A stretch of DNA of 39,441 bases from CAYUYV01 sp050331455 (GCA_050331455.1 JBHJGV010000080.1:1-39441); one strand, 5' to 3'; positions 1-6,994 are shown, counted from the first letter of the stretch. Translations and numbers: made by a program. Notes: a model not told the origin generated them from the letters alone.

Positions 1-1
1 C

Positions 2-85
2 GTCTCCCGCCGCTACATGTCCCTGGAAAGTCTCGCCAAAATCGGCGAGGATCAAACCCTCAGCCTGACACACAAAACAGGCTGA
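2..85 (+). CDS. 3' end of an unidentified gene (partial)
   Basis: An open frame runs in from the left edge of the window and stops at TGA 83-85. The visible tail is only 27 residues (it includes RRYMSLESLAKIG and ends THKTG). It is too short to assign to a family. Its composition is GC-richer than the AT-rich gene that follows at 213. It could equally be non-coding; the only support is an uninterrupted frame with a plausible amphipathic sequence. Confidence 0.25.
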   Translation, partial: VSRRYMSLESLAKIGEDQTLSLTHKTG

Positions 86-103
86 CAAATACCGCGACCT
101 CAC

Positions 104-118
104 AGGAGGCCGCCTCCT
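104..118. repeat. 7-bp inverted repeat (hairpin)
   Basis: AGGAGGC, one central base, then GCCTCCT: perfect 7-bp arms just downstream of the partial gene's stop. There is no T tract on either side, so it is not a convincing intrinsic terminator. The rest of 86-212 holds nothing else recognisable. Confidence 0.4.
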
Positions 119-212
119 ACACCACGCCAAGGGGCACTACCAAAGCCCTCTAAGGATAAAATTTTCAGACAAAGCGTTGCGTCATGACTGTCGAGCGGGG
201 GAATAAATCGAC

Positions 213-686
213 ATGGAACCAAATCTTATTGAAGTATTTATCACAGCATTCGCAGGCGCGATTGGTGGTGGCTTCGCAGGTTTCGTACTCGGCCTAAGAC
301 ATTCAAAACATGTACGGCGAGAAACGAGAACAAATGAACTGATTTCCGAGTTCTTTTCGAATGAAATGATTGATCTTAGGCGAAGAGCATACGAAGCCAT
401 CCAAATTTTCGATGCGAACCATATAAATGCAAGCGATGGTATTGAGGTTGTGCTCAGCCAAATGTCCGCATCAGAATCCTCTGATGTTCGCAAAGTAATG
501 GAATACTTGAATAAACTTAGTATATTTTTGAATGCCGGATTGCTAGACAGAAGAATTATACGAATGTTACTTAAATATTACATAAAAGAATGGATAAAAT
601 ATCTAAGTCCAATTGTTGATCGCGAAAATAATAAGGACCAATGGAAAGAGCTAGCCATGAATATAGACGCCTTACGTAGGATATAG
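213..686 (+). CDS. Small membrane-anchored protein of unknown function (AT-rich)
   Basis: 157 residues. The first ~30 form one hydrophobic, glycine-rich segment (about residues 5-27), followed by a basic stop-transfer stretch (HSKHVRRETR). The rest is a predicted helical, charged cytoplasmic domain. This single N-terminal anchor plus helical body resembles DUF4760-type small proteins, but I do not recognise it firmly. The ATG is preceded by a purine-rich GGGGGAA about 9 bases upstream. Base composition is strikingly AT-rich, with many ATA, TTA and AAA codons, unlike every gene from 1114 onward, so it was probably acquired by transfer. Function unknown; it may be cargo of a genomic island whose right edge lies before 900. 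Confidence 0.65.
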   Translation: MEPNLIEVFITAFAGAIGGGFAGFVLGLRHSKHVRRETRTNELISEFFSNEMIDLRRRAYEAIQIFDANHINASDGIEVVLSQMSASESSDVRKVMEYLNKLSIFLNAGLLDRRIIRMLLKYYIKEWIKYLSPIVDRENNKDQWKELAMNIDALRRI

Positions 687-798
687 AGGTACTCAATATT
701 CTTCTTAAATCCGTAATCGACACTTTTGGTACCATTTTTACCCATTTTGTTTTCTCTGAGTTCCGCGATGTCCTCAAATCCGGATCCGCTCAACCTTA

Positions 799-1020
799 TC
801 AAGGGTGATCTGGTTTGAATGGGATAAGACAAGGCCTTTCAATGCCCCGGAATTCATTGAAAGGGCTCCAGAAACAAGTCTGGGTTTTATAGCGCCGTTG
901 GCGCCGCCGCGCCTTGGCGGATGAGGCGCGCCAACCTTCTCGCTTGTCCTGCACAAGGTCTTCGAGGTCCTGGGCGTCCAGGACACCATCCGCAGTGCCG
1001 GGTGAGGTTCGTTTGGCCAT
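799..1020 (-). CDS. Short basic protein, possibly truncated at the island edge
   Basis: An ATG at 1020 opens a 73-codon frame. The first ~46 residues have the look of a genuine small alphaproteobacterial protein (DLEDLVQDKREGW, then KARRRQRRYK, a strongly basic tail). The last ~27 codons (from about 880 down to 799) look like random translation of the AT-rich flank. One reading is that the original 3' end was replaced when the AT-rich segment inserted. It is divergent from the folB-like gene, with starts about 95 bases apart. The ribosome site is weak. The remainder of 687-1113 holds only the hairpin at 835-864. The frame could be spurious. Confidence 0.35.
   Translation of the reverse strand: MAKRTSPGTADGVLDAQDLEDLVQDKREGWRASSAKARRRQRRYKTQTCFWSPFNEFRGIERPCLIPFKPDHP
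835..864. repeat. 10-bp perfect inverted repeat near island boundary
   Basis: CCTTTCAATG, a 10-base spacer, then CATTGAAAGG. Neither side is followed by a T tract, so a simple terminator role is not supported. It lies where composition changes from AT-rich to GC-rich, so it could be a mobile-element end, a recombination site or an operator. Confidence 0.55.
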
Positions 1021-1113
1021 GCCTGGGACATAGGCCGGCCGGCGCCGGCGACCAATGCCGGCGGGCCGGGCATCGGACCGCCGGCGCCCGGGCACAGCAA
1101 GGAAAGGCCGACC

Positions 1114-1506
1114 ATGCCGCCGACCAGCACCATTGAACTTACCGACCTGGTCCTGACGGTGGATATCGGGACCTATGGCCCGACCGATGTCGTGCCCGAC
1201 GCTCACATGCTGGACCTTGTCCTGTGGATCGACCCCGCGCTGGTGCTCATCGATGCGGACGGCATGGACCATGTGTTCGACTATGATCCGCTGATCGCCG
1301 AGATCGACCGCCTTGCCCGGGACGGCCCCTATGAGACGCAGGAGCGGTTGATCACCCGCATCCTGGGAGCGTGTTCAAGGCACCCGGTGATCGAGGCCGC
1401 CGAGATCTGGCTGCGCAAGTCTCCCGTGCTGGATGGATCGGGGGCCCTTGGTGTGCGGATCAAAGTCGATGGGGCCACCCTGAAGCGCCTGGGCCCCGTC
1501 CTTTGA
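1114..1506 (+). CDS. Dihydroneopterin aldolase family protein (FolB-like)
   Basis: 130 residues, matching the one-domain FolB fold. FolB enzymes cleave dihydroneopterin to 6-hydroxymethyl-dihydropterin and glycolaldehyde in cytosolic folate synthesis. Family features present are the DIG(T/V)Y start of strand 1 (residues 17-21), a VFDYDPL segment with Tyr58, Glu74 in YETQE, and Lys102 in the strand LRKSPVL, equivalent to the catalytic lysine. The usual xGxxxxER motif after the first strand is replaced by GTYGPTDVV, and the KP pair is KSP, so it may be a divergent paralogue rather than housekeeping FolB. AAGGAAAGG lies just upstream of the ATG. No other folate genes are adjacent. It converges on the membrane protein at 1543, with 36 bases between the stops. 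Confidence 0.72.
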   Translation: MPPTSTIELTDLVLTVDIGTYGPTDVVPDAHMLDLVLWIDPALVLIDADGMDHVFDYDPLIAEIDRLARDGPYETQERLITRILGACSRHPVIEAAEIWLRKSPVLDGSGALGVRIKVDGATLKRLGPVL

Positions 1507-1542
1507 CGGCGCCGCCGCTCGAGAGCGCCGTGCATTCAAGGA

Positions 1543-1872
1543 TCAGATCTTGCGGCGACCCCGTCCGGCCCAGAGGGCTGCGGCCAGCAGAACGGCAACG
1601 GTAAAGTCAGCACCCAGAATGCCCCAAAGAACCCAGTCGGGAACCAGGGACGTACGATAAAGTTCGAACACGGTGCCGGCCATGCCGCCGAGCATGCAGA
1701 TAAACGCCAGCCAAGCGACCCAGATGAGGTCCCGGGACAGTCCGAAAAAGAAGGCCACATAGAGGGCCGCCGGAAACACCAGAAACAGGTTTCCCGCATT
1801 GAAACCCGTCAGCGCAAAGCCGACCAGGTGCAGGGCCGAACTCAGCAAGAGAAAATAGCCCGCTTTCACCAT
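1543..1872 (-). CDS. Small four-helix integral membrane protein
   Basis: 109 residues from the ATG at 1872, chosen because GAGAGGAG sits 7 bases upstream; an earlier in-frame start would extend through GST-overlapping sequence. Four hydrophobic segments (about 5-24, 28-45, 51-70, 81-101) are separated by short loops, with a basic C-terminal tail (RGRRKI) that predicts a cytosolic end. No catalytic motif is visible and the family is not recognised. It lies 44 bases downstream of the GST on the same strand and is probably its co-transcribed partner. Confidence 0.68.
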   Translation of the reverse strand: MVKAGYFLLLSSALHLVGFALTGFNAGNLFLVFPAALYVAFFFGLSRDLIWVAWLAFICMLGGMAGTVFELYRTSLVPDWVLWGILGADFTVAVLLAAALWAGRGRRKI

Positions 1873-1916
1873 CCCATCACTCCTCTCAGCCCACCGCGCG
1901 GCCCGGTCCGGCCACG

Positions 1917-2702
1917 TCAGGCCCAAATCGGCAGCAGCCGTTTGAAATAGCCATCCAGATCCTGGCTGAATCGGGGGTCGCTCGCCAGTCGGGCCATGTG
2001 CGCGCCAAGGCGGGGGAAGTGAATAAGGCGTCGCGAGACCGGTTCCAGCCCCCGGGACGCCAAAGCGTCCACATGGCGTGTGTCATTGGTCAGCAGGCAA
2101 AGCTCGCAGGCCACCGCGATGTCTGCAAGGCTCAGGTCGTCACCTGCAACGCAGGCGGAGGAATGAAGGGCCGTATCGAGGCCGCCGGCATAGGTGTCGA
2201 GGGCCGTCACCATCTCCGCGTGGAGGGCTTCGCTCGTTTTGGCGCCGGCAAGGAGGTAACGCTGGGAGTCCCGGGCGAACACGAGCGAACGGTCAAGGAA
2301 GGCGTCGACGCGGCATTGCTGCATCACATCGGTTCCAAGAAGCGCCGGAGCGTTGGGGCCGCACCGGGCCGCGGCCCGCATGATGGCATTTGACTCAAAA
2401 ATCCCCACTGTTCCGTCTCCGGAAAAGCCGGCGGGCACACTGCCGAAGGGGTGCGCCTTGAGGAACGCATCGGTCTTGTACAGAACACCCGAAAACCCGG
2501 TCTCGGCCTGCCGTGCGCAGTCTGAAAACGCCTCCTTTTCCGCTTCGGAGAGCTTTCGCGCCTCGAAGTCCCACAGCCAGTCCATAAGGTCCAATGGCTT
2601 TGCGCCGGTGATTTCGATGTCCGCGCCGGAGAAGCGGGCTGCAATCGTGGCCTTGTAGAGCCGTGGATTGGGCAGGTAGGAGAAAATTCGCAAATCGGGC
2701 AT
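1917..2702 (-). CDS. Glutathione S-transferase family protein
   Basis: 261 residues. An N-terminal thioredoxin-like domain (about 1-110) begins LRIFSYLPNPRLYKATIAA. It carries the FGSVPAGF and FESNAIMRAAAR segments (cis-Pro loop and Glu-Ser glutathione-binding turn) typical of elongation-factor-1-gamma-like GSTs. An all-helical C-terminal domain follows, with the SLADIAVACEL motif (about residues 192-202) that caps the GST fold. There is an insertion between the first strands (roughly 35-75) relative to minimal GSTs. The substrate is unknown. It starts at ATG 2702 with GAGGA about 10 bases upstream, just past the terminator of the flavoprotein gene. Glutathione itself would come from the GshB pathway, also encoded in this window. 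Confidence 0.82.
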   Translation of the reverse strand: MPDLRIFSYLPNPRLYKATIAARFSGADIEITGAKPLDLMDWLWDFEARKLSEAEKEAFSDCARQAETGFSGVLYKTDAFLKAHPFGSVPAGFSGDGTVGIFESNAIMRAAARCGPNAPALLGTDVMQQCRVDAFLDRSLVFARDSQRYLLAGAKTSEALHAEMVTALDTYAGGLDTALHSSACVAGDDLSLADIAVACELCLLTNDTRHVDALASRGLEPVSRRLIHFPRLGAHMARLASDPRFSQDLDGYFKRLLPIWA

Positions 2703-2746
2703 GGGGACAGATCCTCACCAGGGCAGGGTGATCGGCGACGGGACCG

Positions 2747-2772
2747 AAAAACCAAAGGCCGGAAAAGGCCTT
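2747..2772 (-). terminator. Intrinsic terminator after the flavin oxidase gene
   Basis: Read on the minus strand, AAGGCC, a 6-base loop and GGCCTT are followed by TGGTTTTTC. It lies about 45 bases past the stop of the gene ending at 2816 and just ahead of the GST start, so the GST probably has its own promoter or depends on partial read-through. Confidence 0.62.
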
Positions 2773-2815
2773 CAGACCTCCTCCGCAGACGGCAAAACCG
2801 ACCTCGAAGCCCTGT

Positions 2816-3976
2816 TCAGAGGCGCCTTGCGCCCTCTTCCCGGATCGCGGCGAGCGTCGGATAGCCGTTGACGGCCATCATGAGATCCGCCTCCGCGAGG
2901 ATGCATTTGAGCACATGGGCGGCGCCCACGGCGCCTTCGAGGGCAAGACCGTAAAAGAATGGGCGTCCGACACCGACCGCGGTGGCCCCCAAGGCGATGG
3001 CCTTGACGACATCCGTACCCGAACGGATTCCGCTGTCGAACAGCACGGGACACGCGCCCGCGCCTTCGACCACGTCCGGGAGCATATCGATGGCCGCGAT
3101 ACCGCCATTGGCCTGGCGCCCGCCATGGTTGGAGCAGTAGATGGCATCGGCCCCGCTATCCACGGCCCGCTTGGCGTCGTCCTTGTGACAGATCCCCTTC
3201 AGGACGATCGGCATTTTTGTGATGGAGCGCAGCCACGGCATGTCGTCCCAGGTCAGAACCCGTCCGAAAGTGGACGAGAAGGTTCCGATCGCGCCCATGG
3301 GGTCCTCTTCGATCGGCTTGGCCAGCATCTGCTGGAAGCGGGGATCCGAGAAATAGTTCTGGAGGACATGGCCGCGCAGTTGCGGGAAATTCGAGGCATT
3401 GAGATCCCGGGGGCGCCAGCCCGTCACCCAGGTGTCGAGCGTGACGATGAGCGCCTTGCAGCCCGCTTGCTCCGCGCGGTGAACAAGACTCTCCGCAAGC
3501 GCATTGTCCTTGGGCGTGTAGAGCTGAAAGAAGAAGGGTGTATCCCCGCAATGGGGAAAGACCTCTTCCATCGGATTGTTCATCAGTGTCGTGCCGCAAT
3601 AGGGCACATCGGCCAGGGCGGATGCCTGGGCGGCGGCAATGTCGCCCTGGCGGTCCGGCGTGGCGAGGCCCGTCACCCCGACGGGCGCCATGAACAGCGG
3701 ATGGGGCAGGCGCATGCCGAACAGATCGATGGACAGGTCGCGTTTGCCGGCATCCACCATCATGCGCGGCACCATGCCCCAATGGCCGAAGGCGTCCGCA
3801 TTACGGTCCTGGGTCAACTCATCGCCGCAGCCGCCCTGCACATAATTGAGCACATGGTCCGGCAGGGCCGCCGTGGCCCGCTTGACCAGGGTGGCAAAAT
3901 CCGTGGGAACGGTCGGGATGACCCCGGACAGGCCACCGAAATAGATTTCAAGCTGATAATCGCCGTAACCCGCCAT
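2816..3976 (-). CDS. FMN-dependent alpha-hydroxy-acid oxidase, lactate 2-monooxygenase-like
   Basis: 386 residues, the size of mycobacterial lactate 2-monooxygenase, which it resembles along its whole length. Such enzymes oxidise L-2-hydroxy acids with FMN and oxygen. Visible family features: the GDYQLEIY N-terminus, NYVQGGCGDE, PVGVTGLA (FMN phosphate side), FQLYTPKD, LDTWVTGWRPRDL, Lys260 in LKGICHKDDA, catalytic His284 and Arg287 in SNHGGRQ, and the FMN-phosphate loop DSGIRSGTDV followed by GVGRPF. The GWRPRDL insertion region is typical of the monooxygenase branch rather than glycolate oxidase or cytochrome-linked lactate dehydrogenase. GGGAGG lies upstream of the ATG. The actual substrate is not deducible; neighbouring GST and MAPEG genes suggest a detoxification setting. 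Confidence 0.85.
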   Translation of the reverse strand: MAGYGDYQLEIYFGGLSGVIPTVPTDFATLVKRATAALPDHVLNYVQGGCGDELTQDRNADAFGHWGMVPRMMVDAGKRDLSIDLFGMRLPHPLFMAPVGVTGLATPDRQGDIAAAQASALADVPYCGTTLMNNPMEEVFPHCGDTPFFFQLYTPKDNALAESLVHRAEQAGCKALIVTLDTWVTGWRPRDLNASNFPQLRGHVLQNYFSDPRFQQMLAKPIEEDPMGAIGTFSSTFGRVLTWDDMPWLRSITKMPIVLKGICHKDDAKRAVDSGADAIYCSNHGGRQANGGIAAIDMLPDVVEGAGACPVLFDSGIRSGTDVVKAIALGATAVGVGRPFFYGLALEGAVGAAHVLKCILAEADLMMAVNGYPTLAAIREEGARRL

Positions 3977-4297
3977 GGCCTCTTTGCCTCCCGCACCGTT
4001 TTTGGCTTTTGCGTCCGTCGCTGGGGGGCTGGCTTGCGCCTGTTGCCGGTCCGCTCAAACAGCCGCCTGCGACCGGGCTATGATGGACCTGTTGGCCAAG
4101 GCGCTGCAACAGCCGGCCACCCCCGATTGAGGACGGCTCCGCCGCACCGCGCCGGGACCGCATCAGGACATCCGTGGGATGGCGGTCCCGGTTTCCGCTG
4201 AACCATGCGAAGCAACGCATGGGGACGGTCGGAGCTCCGGCGGGCGGTGCTCCTGCGGTGCCGTTTACACGGGCCATTCGCCTTGGAAAGCCTGGCC
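3977..4297. other. Intergenic region without a recognised gene
   Basis: About 320 bases between the oxidase start and the MAPEG stop, both on the minus strand. It must hold the oxidase promoter, but I could not pick a convincing -35/-10 pair. Short open frames here look like random GC-rich translation. Confidence 0.5.
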
Positions 4298-4738
4298 TTA
4301 CGACAGGGTCGACACCTGCCAAGCCAGGAACACGGCGAGCGCCAGCGACAGGACCAATGTCAATCCGGCGCCGAGCATCCGTGAGAAGACGAACAGCAAC
4401 CGCGCCCCCTTCGCCTCCACCAGATGGGAGCCCGCTGCCGACGAAAACCCAATCACGTGAAACACCCGGCCCACGGCAAACAGAGTGCCGAGCCAGAAAA
4501 CGGATGCGGTCTGACCCGCAAGGAGCTCGTACAAGGTCAGCACAATGAGAAAAATGGGGGCATATTCGGCCATATTCGCATGGCGCCGAACGGACCGCTC
4601 CAGGACGACATCGTTGTCGTATCCGAAGGCTTTGCGGTTGCGTCCGCGATATCCGCCGACCATCGCTGCCAGGATAGTCTGGAGCGCGATCAAGAATGCG
4701 CCGAGAGAGGCGGAATAAAGGGGAAGGTTCAGGTCCAT
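4298..4738 (-). CDS. MAPEG family membrane protein
   Basis: 146 residues with four transmembrane helices (about 8-28, 58-78, 80-100, 115-140). The MAPEG signature is seen in ERSVRRHANMAEYAPIF (residues ~46-62), where the Arg-x-His-x-Asn-x-x-Glu pattern forms the glutathione/substrate site, and in GRVFHVIGF (~89-97). Members of this superfamily are microsomal glutathione transferases or related membrane enzymes. GGGAG lies 7 bases before the ATG. It is downstream of the DUF4345 gene on the same strand (69 bases) and probably co-transcribed with it. Together with the soluble GST at 1917 this gives two glutathione-family genes around one flavin oxidase. Confidence 0.8.
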   Translation of the reverse strand: MDLNLPLYSASLGAFLIALQTILAAMVGGYRGRNRKAFGYDNDVVLERSVRRHANMAEYAPIFLIVLTLYELLAGQTASVFWLGTLFAVGRVFHVIGFSSAAGSHLVEAKGARLLFVFSRMLGAGLTLVLSLALAVFLAWQVSTLS

Positions 4739-4807
4739 GGGGTCACTCCCAAAAGGTCAACACCTGAAAAAAAGGGCGGTGCGGATTGATCTCAGCCGGT
4801 GCCTTGC

Positions 4808-5215
4808 TCAGGCGGCACTGCGCGGTTGCTGCGACAACCGGTTGGGGAGGACTGCGCCAAGGCCCAGGAGGAGGCAGGACACGACTTCCATGATCAAAGT
4901 GGTCATGCCATTCGGTGACCATTCGCCCTCAAAACCGGACAGGATGCGGGCCAGCACCATGCACCCTTCGATGGCCGCCAGCGGCGCAAGCCATGACCAG
5001 TGTCCCCGCACGGCCGCAACAATGGCGGTCAGCCCCATGGCCAAGTACTGGGCGCCGACCAGGGCGCGCACCGAACCCAGGCCGACCAGCGTTTCGGGAT
5101 TGAAGTCGAGCACCACCGCGAGGCGTTCCGGGCGGAAAAAACCCATAGAGCCGACATACAAAAAGCCGACGCCAAGCAGGATGACGGCAATTCGGAGAAT
5201 AAGTCGTGTTATCAC
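4808..5215 (-). CDS. DUF4345 family membrane protein
   Basis: 135 residues if started at GTG 5215. That start is preferred because GGAAGGA lies 8 bases upstream and it begins directly with the first membrane helix (ITRLILRIAVILLG). An in-frame alternative upstream at 5248 would add 11 residues. Four hydrophobic segments and the GFFRPERLA and GSVRALVGAQYLAMG motifs match DUF4345, a small membrane family of unknown function often found near TetR-type regulators; no regulator gene is adjacent here. A promoter with an overlapping inverted repeat lies about 90 bases upstream. Confidence 0.74.
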   Translation of the reverse strand: MITRLILRIAVILLGVGFLYVGSMGFFRPERLAVVLDFNPETLVGLGSVRALVGAQYLAMGLTAIVAAVRGHWSWLAPLAAIEGCMVLARILSGFEGEWSPNGMTTLIMEVVSCLLLGLGAVLPNRLSQQPRSAA

Positions 5216-5589
5216 CGGAGTGTCCTTCCACAGCACCACCGCAAGCACAGCGCACCGGTGCGCGAGAGCCCGGCATAAGCGGCCTTCACATAGCCTTTTG
5301 CACTTTAATGTGTAGCATTATGGCATGCCCCGGTGCAAGACATCCGTGGCCCGGCAAACCCCTTGTCAGGACCGGGTTTTCCGCCGGTTTGCGCTGGTCT
5401 GACGATCCGTATTCGTCCTTTCAGGACAGCGATCCGTGCCCATGCGTTTCGGTCCCGCTCACCGATCGATCGGACGGGCCCGGTGTCGAACGGGGTCGTC
5501 TGAACGGGAGGAGACGGTCGGTCATGACAACGGGACACGTCTTTATTGCCACCCGTCTTGTTGGGTTTACGCCCCGGTTGGCGGGGGCG
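5216..5589. other. Intergenic region, promoter only
   Basis: Apart from the promoter/operator at 5306-5338, nothing is supported in this stretch. Open frames on both strands lack ribosome sites and family resemblance. It separates DUF4345 from the IS66 remnant. Confidence 0.45.
5306..5338 (-). promoter_or_regulatory. Promoter with overlapping inverted repeat, upstream of DUF4345
   Basis: On the minus strand, TTGCAC (5333-5338) is followed after 18 bases by TACACA (5309-5314). A perfect inverted repeat TAATG-N5-CATTA (5306-5320) covers the -10 element, as expected for a repressor operator. The start codon is 90 bases downstream. Confidence 0.4.
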
Positions 5590-5916
5590 TCACTGCTCAC
5601 CCCCTGCGGTCACGCGGTGACTTATTACGGGCTTTTCTGCGATGGCGCAGTCTATGGCTTGAAGGGGGGAGAGGCCATGCCTTGCGCCGGTTCCGATGAC
5701 GGAGCGGACTGAGGCGTGGGTTTCGGCGCCGTGCCATGGGCGAAAGCCGTTGGTGACCTTGCGCAGCAGCTTCTGTACACCGGGCGCGAAGGTGCGCTCA
5801 CCCTCGTCGAGGGCATACTGAACATCGCGCAGCACATGAGCGAGGCAGACCTGTGCGTCCCGGCCATGGCCGGCCTGCGCGGTGAAGCGGCTGGCGCGGA
5901 GTGATGTGCAGCGGTT
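5590..5916 (-). pseudogene. IS66-family transposase remnant
   Basis: The frame reads SRFTAQAGHG, then QVCLAHVLRDVQYALDEG (the conserved IS66 QVCxAHLLRD block), then LRKVTNGFR and VRSVIGTGARHGLSPLQAI (the IS66 C-terminal block). The ~100 residues that normally separate the central block from the RKVTNGFR block are missing, so there has been an internal in-frame deletion. Upstream the frame meets a TGA at 5917-5919 and homology fades; no N-terminal or zinc-finger part is found, nor the companion TnpA/TnpB genes. This is a dead fragment, marking past insertion in the pocket beside tRNA-Ser. Confidence 0.72.
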
Positions 5917-6106
5917 TCAGGCCGCAATGGTTCGCCCCAATGCGCGACAAGCCCGACCACAGGGTGGGATCGAATGCGGGCCCACCATTTCTAGCGCCGC
6001 CAATTTACCAGTAAAAACAATGCGGTAGGTGATGCGAGTGGCGGGCCGCGCGGGATGAAACCGGGCACTATTGCTACGCTATAGCGCTATGAATCCTTAT
6101 ACTCCC

Positions 6107-6421
6107 TCACAAGCCGAAATCCTCCCGGAAGCGATCGATCTGATGCATTCGTTCATGCAGGATCGTCACGATTCCGATGTCGTCGTTCGACAGCCATCGC
6201 CAGTAAACGAAGTGCCGTTCATACCGGAAAAGATACCCCTCTACGCCAAATTCGGCCGGGACGGGTCTCGACACCACCCGATGACTTTCAATCCTGTCGA
6301 AAGCCTCGAACAATCCGGCAATGTAGCAATCTGCCTGTTGGGTTCCCCAGCGATCCCGCGTGTAGCAATAGATTTCATCGAGACGGTGAGAGGCCGCCTC
6401 CTGGATGCGAACGGCGGCCAT
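6107..6421 (-). CDS. parE: ParE/RelE-family toxin
   Basis: 104 residues, the standard size for ParE toxins, which poison DNA gyrase (RelE-like relatives cleave mRNA). The fold markers are visible: an N-terminal helix pair AASHRLDEIYCYTRDRWG, then QADCYIAGLFEAFDRI, and the C-terminal strands LFRYERHFVYWRW and IGIVTILHERMHQIDRF. The pattern W-G-x-x-Q-A-x-x-Y and the terminal LHxRM fit ParE better than RelE. The start ATG at 6421 is 4 bases past the antitoxin stop, so translation is coupled. It appears intact. A 10-bp palindrome (ATAGCGCTAT, 6081-6090) lies just after the stop. It sits in an accessory pocket with an IS66 remnant. Confidence 0.85.
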   Translation of the reverse strand: MAAVRIQEAASHRLDEIYCYTRDRWGTQQADCYIAGLFEAFDRIESHRVVSRPVPAEFGVEGYLFRYERHFVYWRWLSNDDIGIVTILHERMHQIDRFREDFGL

Positions 6422-6425
6422 CGAG

Positions 6426-6680
6426 TCAGGTTCGGTTCCGCGCGATGACTTCGGCGGCAGTCAGCGGCTTGTAGGAAGACTCCGGCGCTGCGAATGCGTG
6501 CCGAAGCTCGGTCTTCAACCGGTCGGACGCTTGCTTCTCTGTTTGTTCCTTGTCGCGGCGGATCAGGTCGCGGATGTACTCGCTGACGTTTTCATAGGAG
6601 CCGTTCTCTCCCACATTCGCGGTCACGAAGTCGCTCAGAGCGCCGCTGAGGCGAACCGTCATGGTCGTGGTCCGGGACAT
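6426..6680 (-). CDS. parD: ParD-like ribbon-helix-helix antitoxin
   Basis: 84 residues from the ATG at 6680, chosen because AAGGAG lies 6 bases upstream; the frame stays open further upstream but runs through the promoter and tRNA. The N-terminus TTTMTVRLSGALSDFV is the RHH beta-strand and first helix. YENVSEYIRDLIRRDKE is the second helix with the usual ParD motif. The C-terminal half, rich in Ala and Glu and ending AAEVIARNRT, is the disordered toxin-binding tail. RHH antitoxins repress their own promoter, and an inverted repeat overlaps the -10 box upstream. It is the first gene of the antitoxin-toxin operon. Confidence 0.86.
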   Translation of the reverse strand: MSRTTTMTVRLSGALSDFVTANVGENGSYENVSEYIRDLIRRDKEQTEKQASDRLKTELRHAFAAPESSYKPLTAAEVIARNRT

Positions 6681-6707
6681 GATGCGCTCCTTATCACCGT
6701 TTTCGTC

Positions 6708-6739
6708 TTCAATATAATCAAAATTGAATACGGCCACAA
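6708..6739 (-). promoter_or_regulatory. parDE promoter and operator
   Basis: Minus-strand TTGTGG (6734-6739), a 17-base spacer and TATATT (6711-6716) make a good sigma-70 promoter. A perfect inverted repeat TTCAAT-N9-ATTGAA (6708-6728) spans the -10 box and spacer, a likely ParD(E) operator. The antitoxin start is about 30 bases downstream. Confidence 0.6.
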
Positions 6740-6801
6740 GCTGGCATTTTGTACGGTGATCGGCGTCCATAGCGAACGCAATCGCAGAATTTAAGCTGAA
6801 A

Positions 6802-6891
6802 TGGCGGAGAGAGAGGGATTCGAACCCTCGGTACGCTTGCGCGCACAACGGTTTTCGAGACCGCCCCGATCGACCACTCCGGCACCTCTCC
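6802..6891 (-). tRNA. serU: tRNA-Ser(CGA), reads codon UCG
   Basis: A 90-base class II tRNA with encoded 3' CCA (complement of 6802-6804). The acceptor stem pairs the 5' GGAGAGG with the complementary 3' strand, ending in one G-U pair. The anticodon loop is CTCGAAA between CGGT and ACCG, giving anticodon CGA. A long variable arm follows, and the T loop is GGTTCGAATCC. These features identify a serine tRNA. The gene is next to the toxin-antitoxin/IS pocket at its 3' side, a common integration setting, although no second copy of the tRNA 3' end was seen. The symbol is by anticodon analogy. Confidence 0.95.
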
Positions 6892-6929
6892 GCGGGGCTG
6901 TCGACGATGGGGTCGCCGACACGCGCCCG

Positions 6930-6958
6930 ACCCTAATCAAGCCGCAGACTGGGCGCAA
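6930..6958 (-). promoter_or_regulatory. Putative tRNA-Ser promoter
   Basis: Minus-strand TTGCGC (6953-6958), 17 bases, then TAGGGT (6930-6935). The -10 is weak but the position gives a ~30-base leader ahead of the mature tRNA. It lies back-to-back with the rplU promoter, with the two -35 boxes 8 bases apart. Confidence 0.4.
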
Positions 6959-6966
6959 GGCGGCTG

Positions 6967-6994
6967 TTGACAGCCGGCGCGCCATGGACATAAT
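6967..6994 (+). promoter_or_regulatory. Strong promoter of the rplU-rpmA operon
   Basis: Consensus TTGACA (6967-6972), 16 bases, then CATAAT (6989-6994; five of six matches). Transcription would begin near 7001, about 60 bases ahead of rplU, giving room for a leader. Confidence 0.65.

Noticed and set aside
2915..4201. Very long plus-strand open frame (428 codons) opposite the flavin oxidase
   Set aside because: It is antisense to a gene with clear conserved motifs, and its composition is the mirror of GC-rich coding; no family resemblance or ribosome site.
5206..5712. Plus-strand 168-codon frame in the gap before the IS66 remnant
   Set aside because: No ribosome site or motif; overlaps both the DUF4345 promoter and the transposase remnant.
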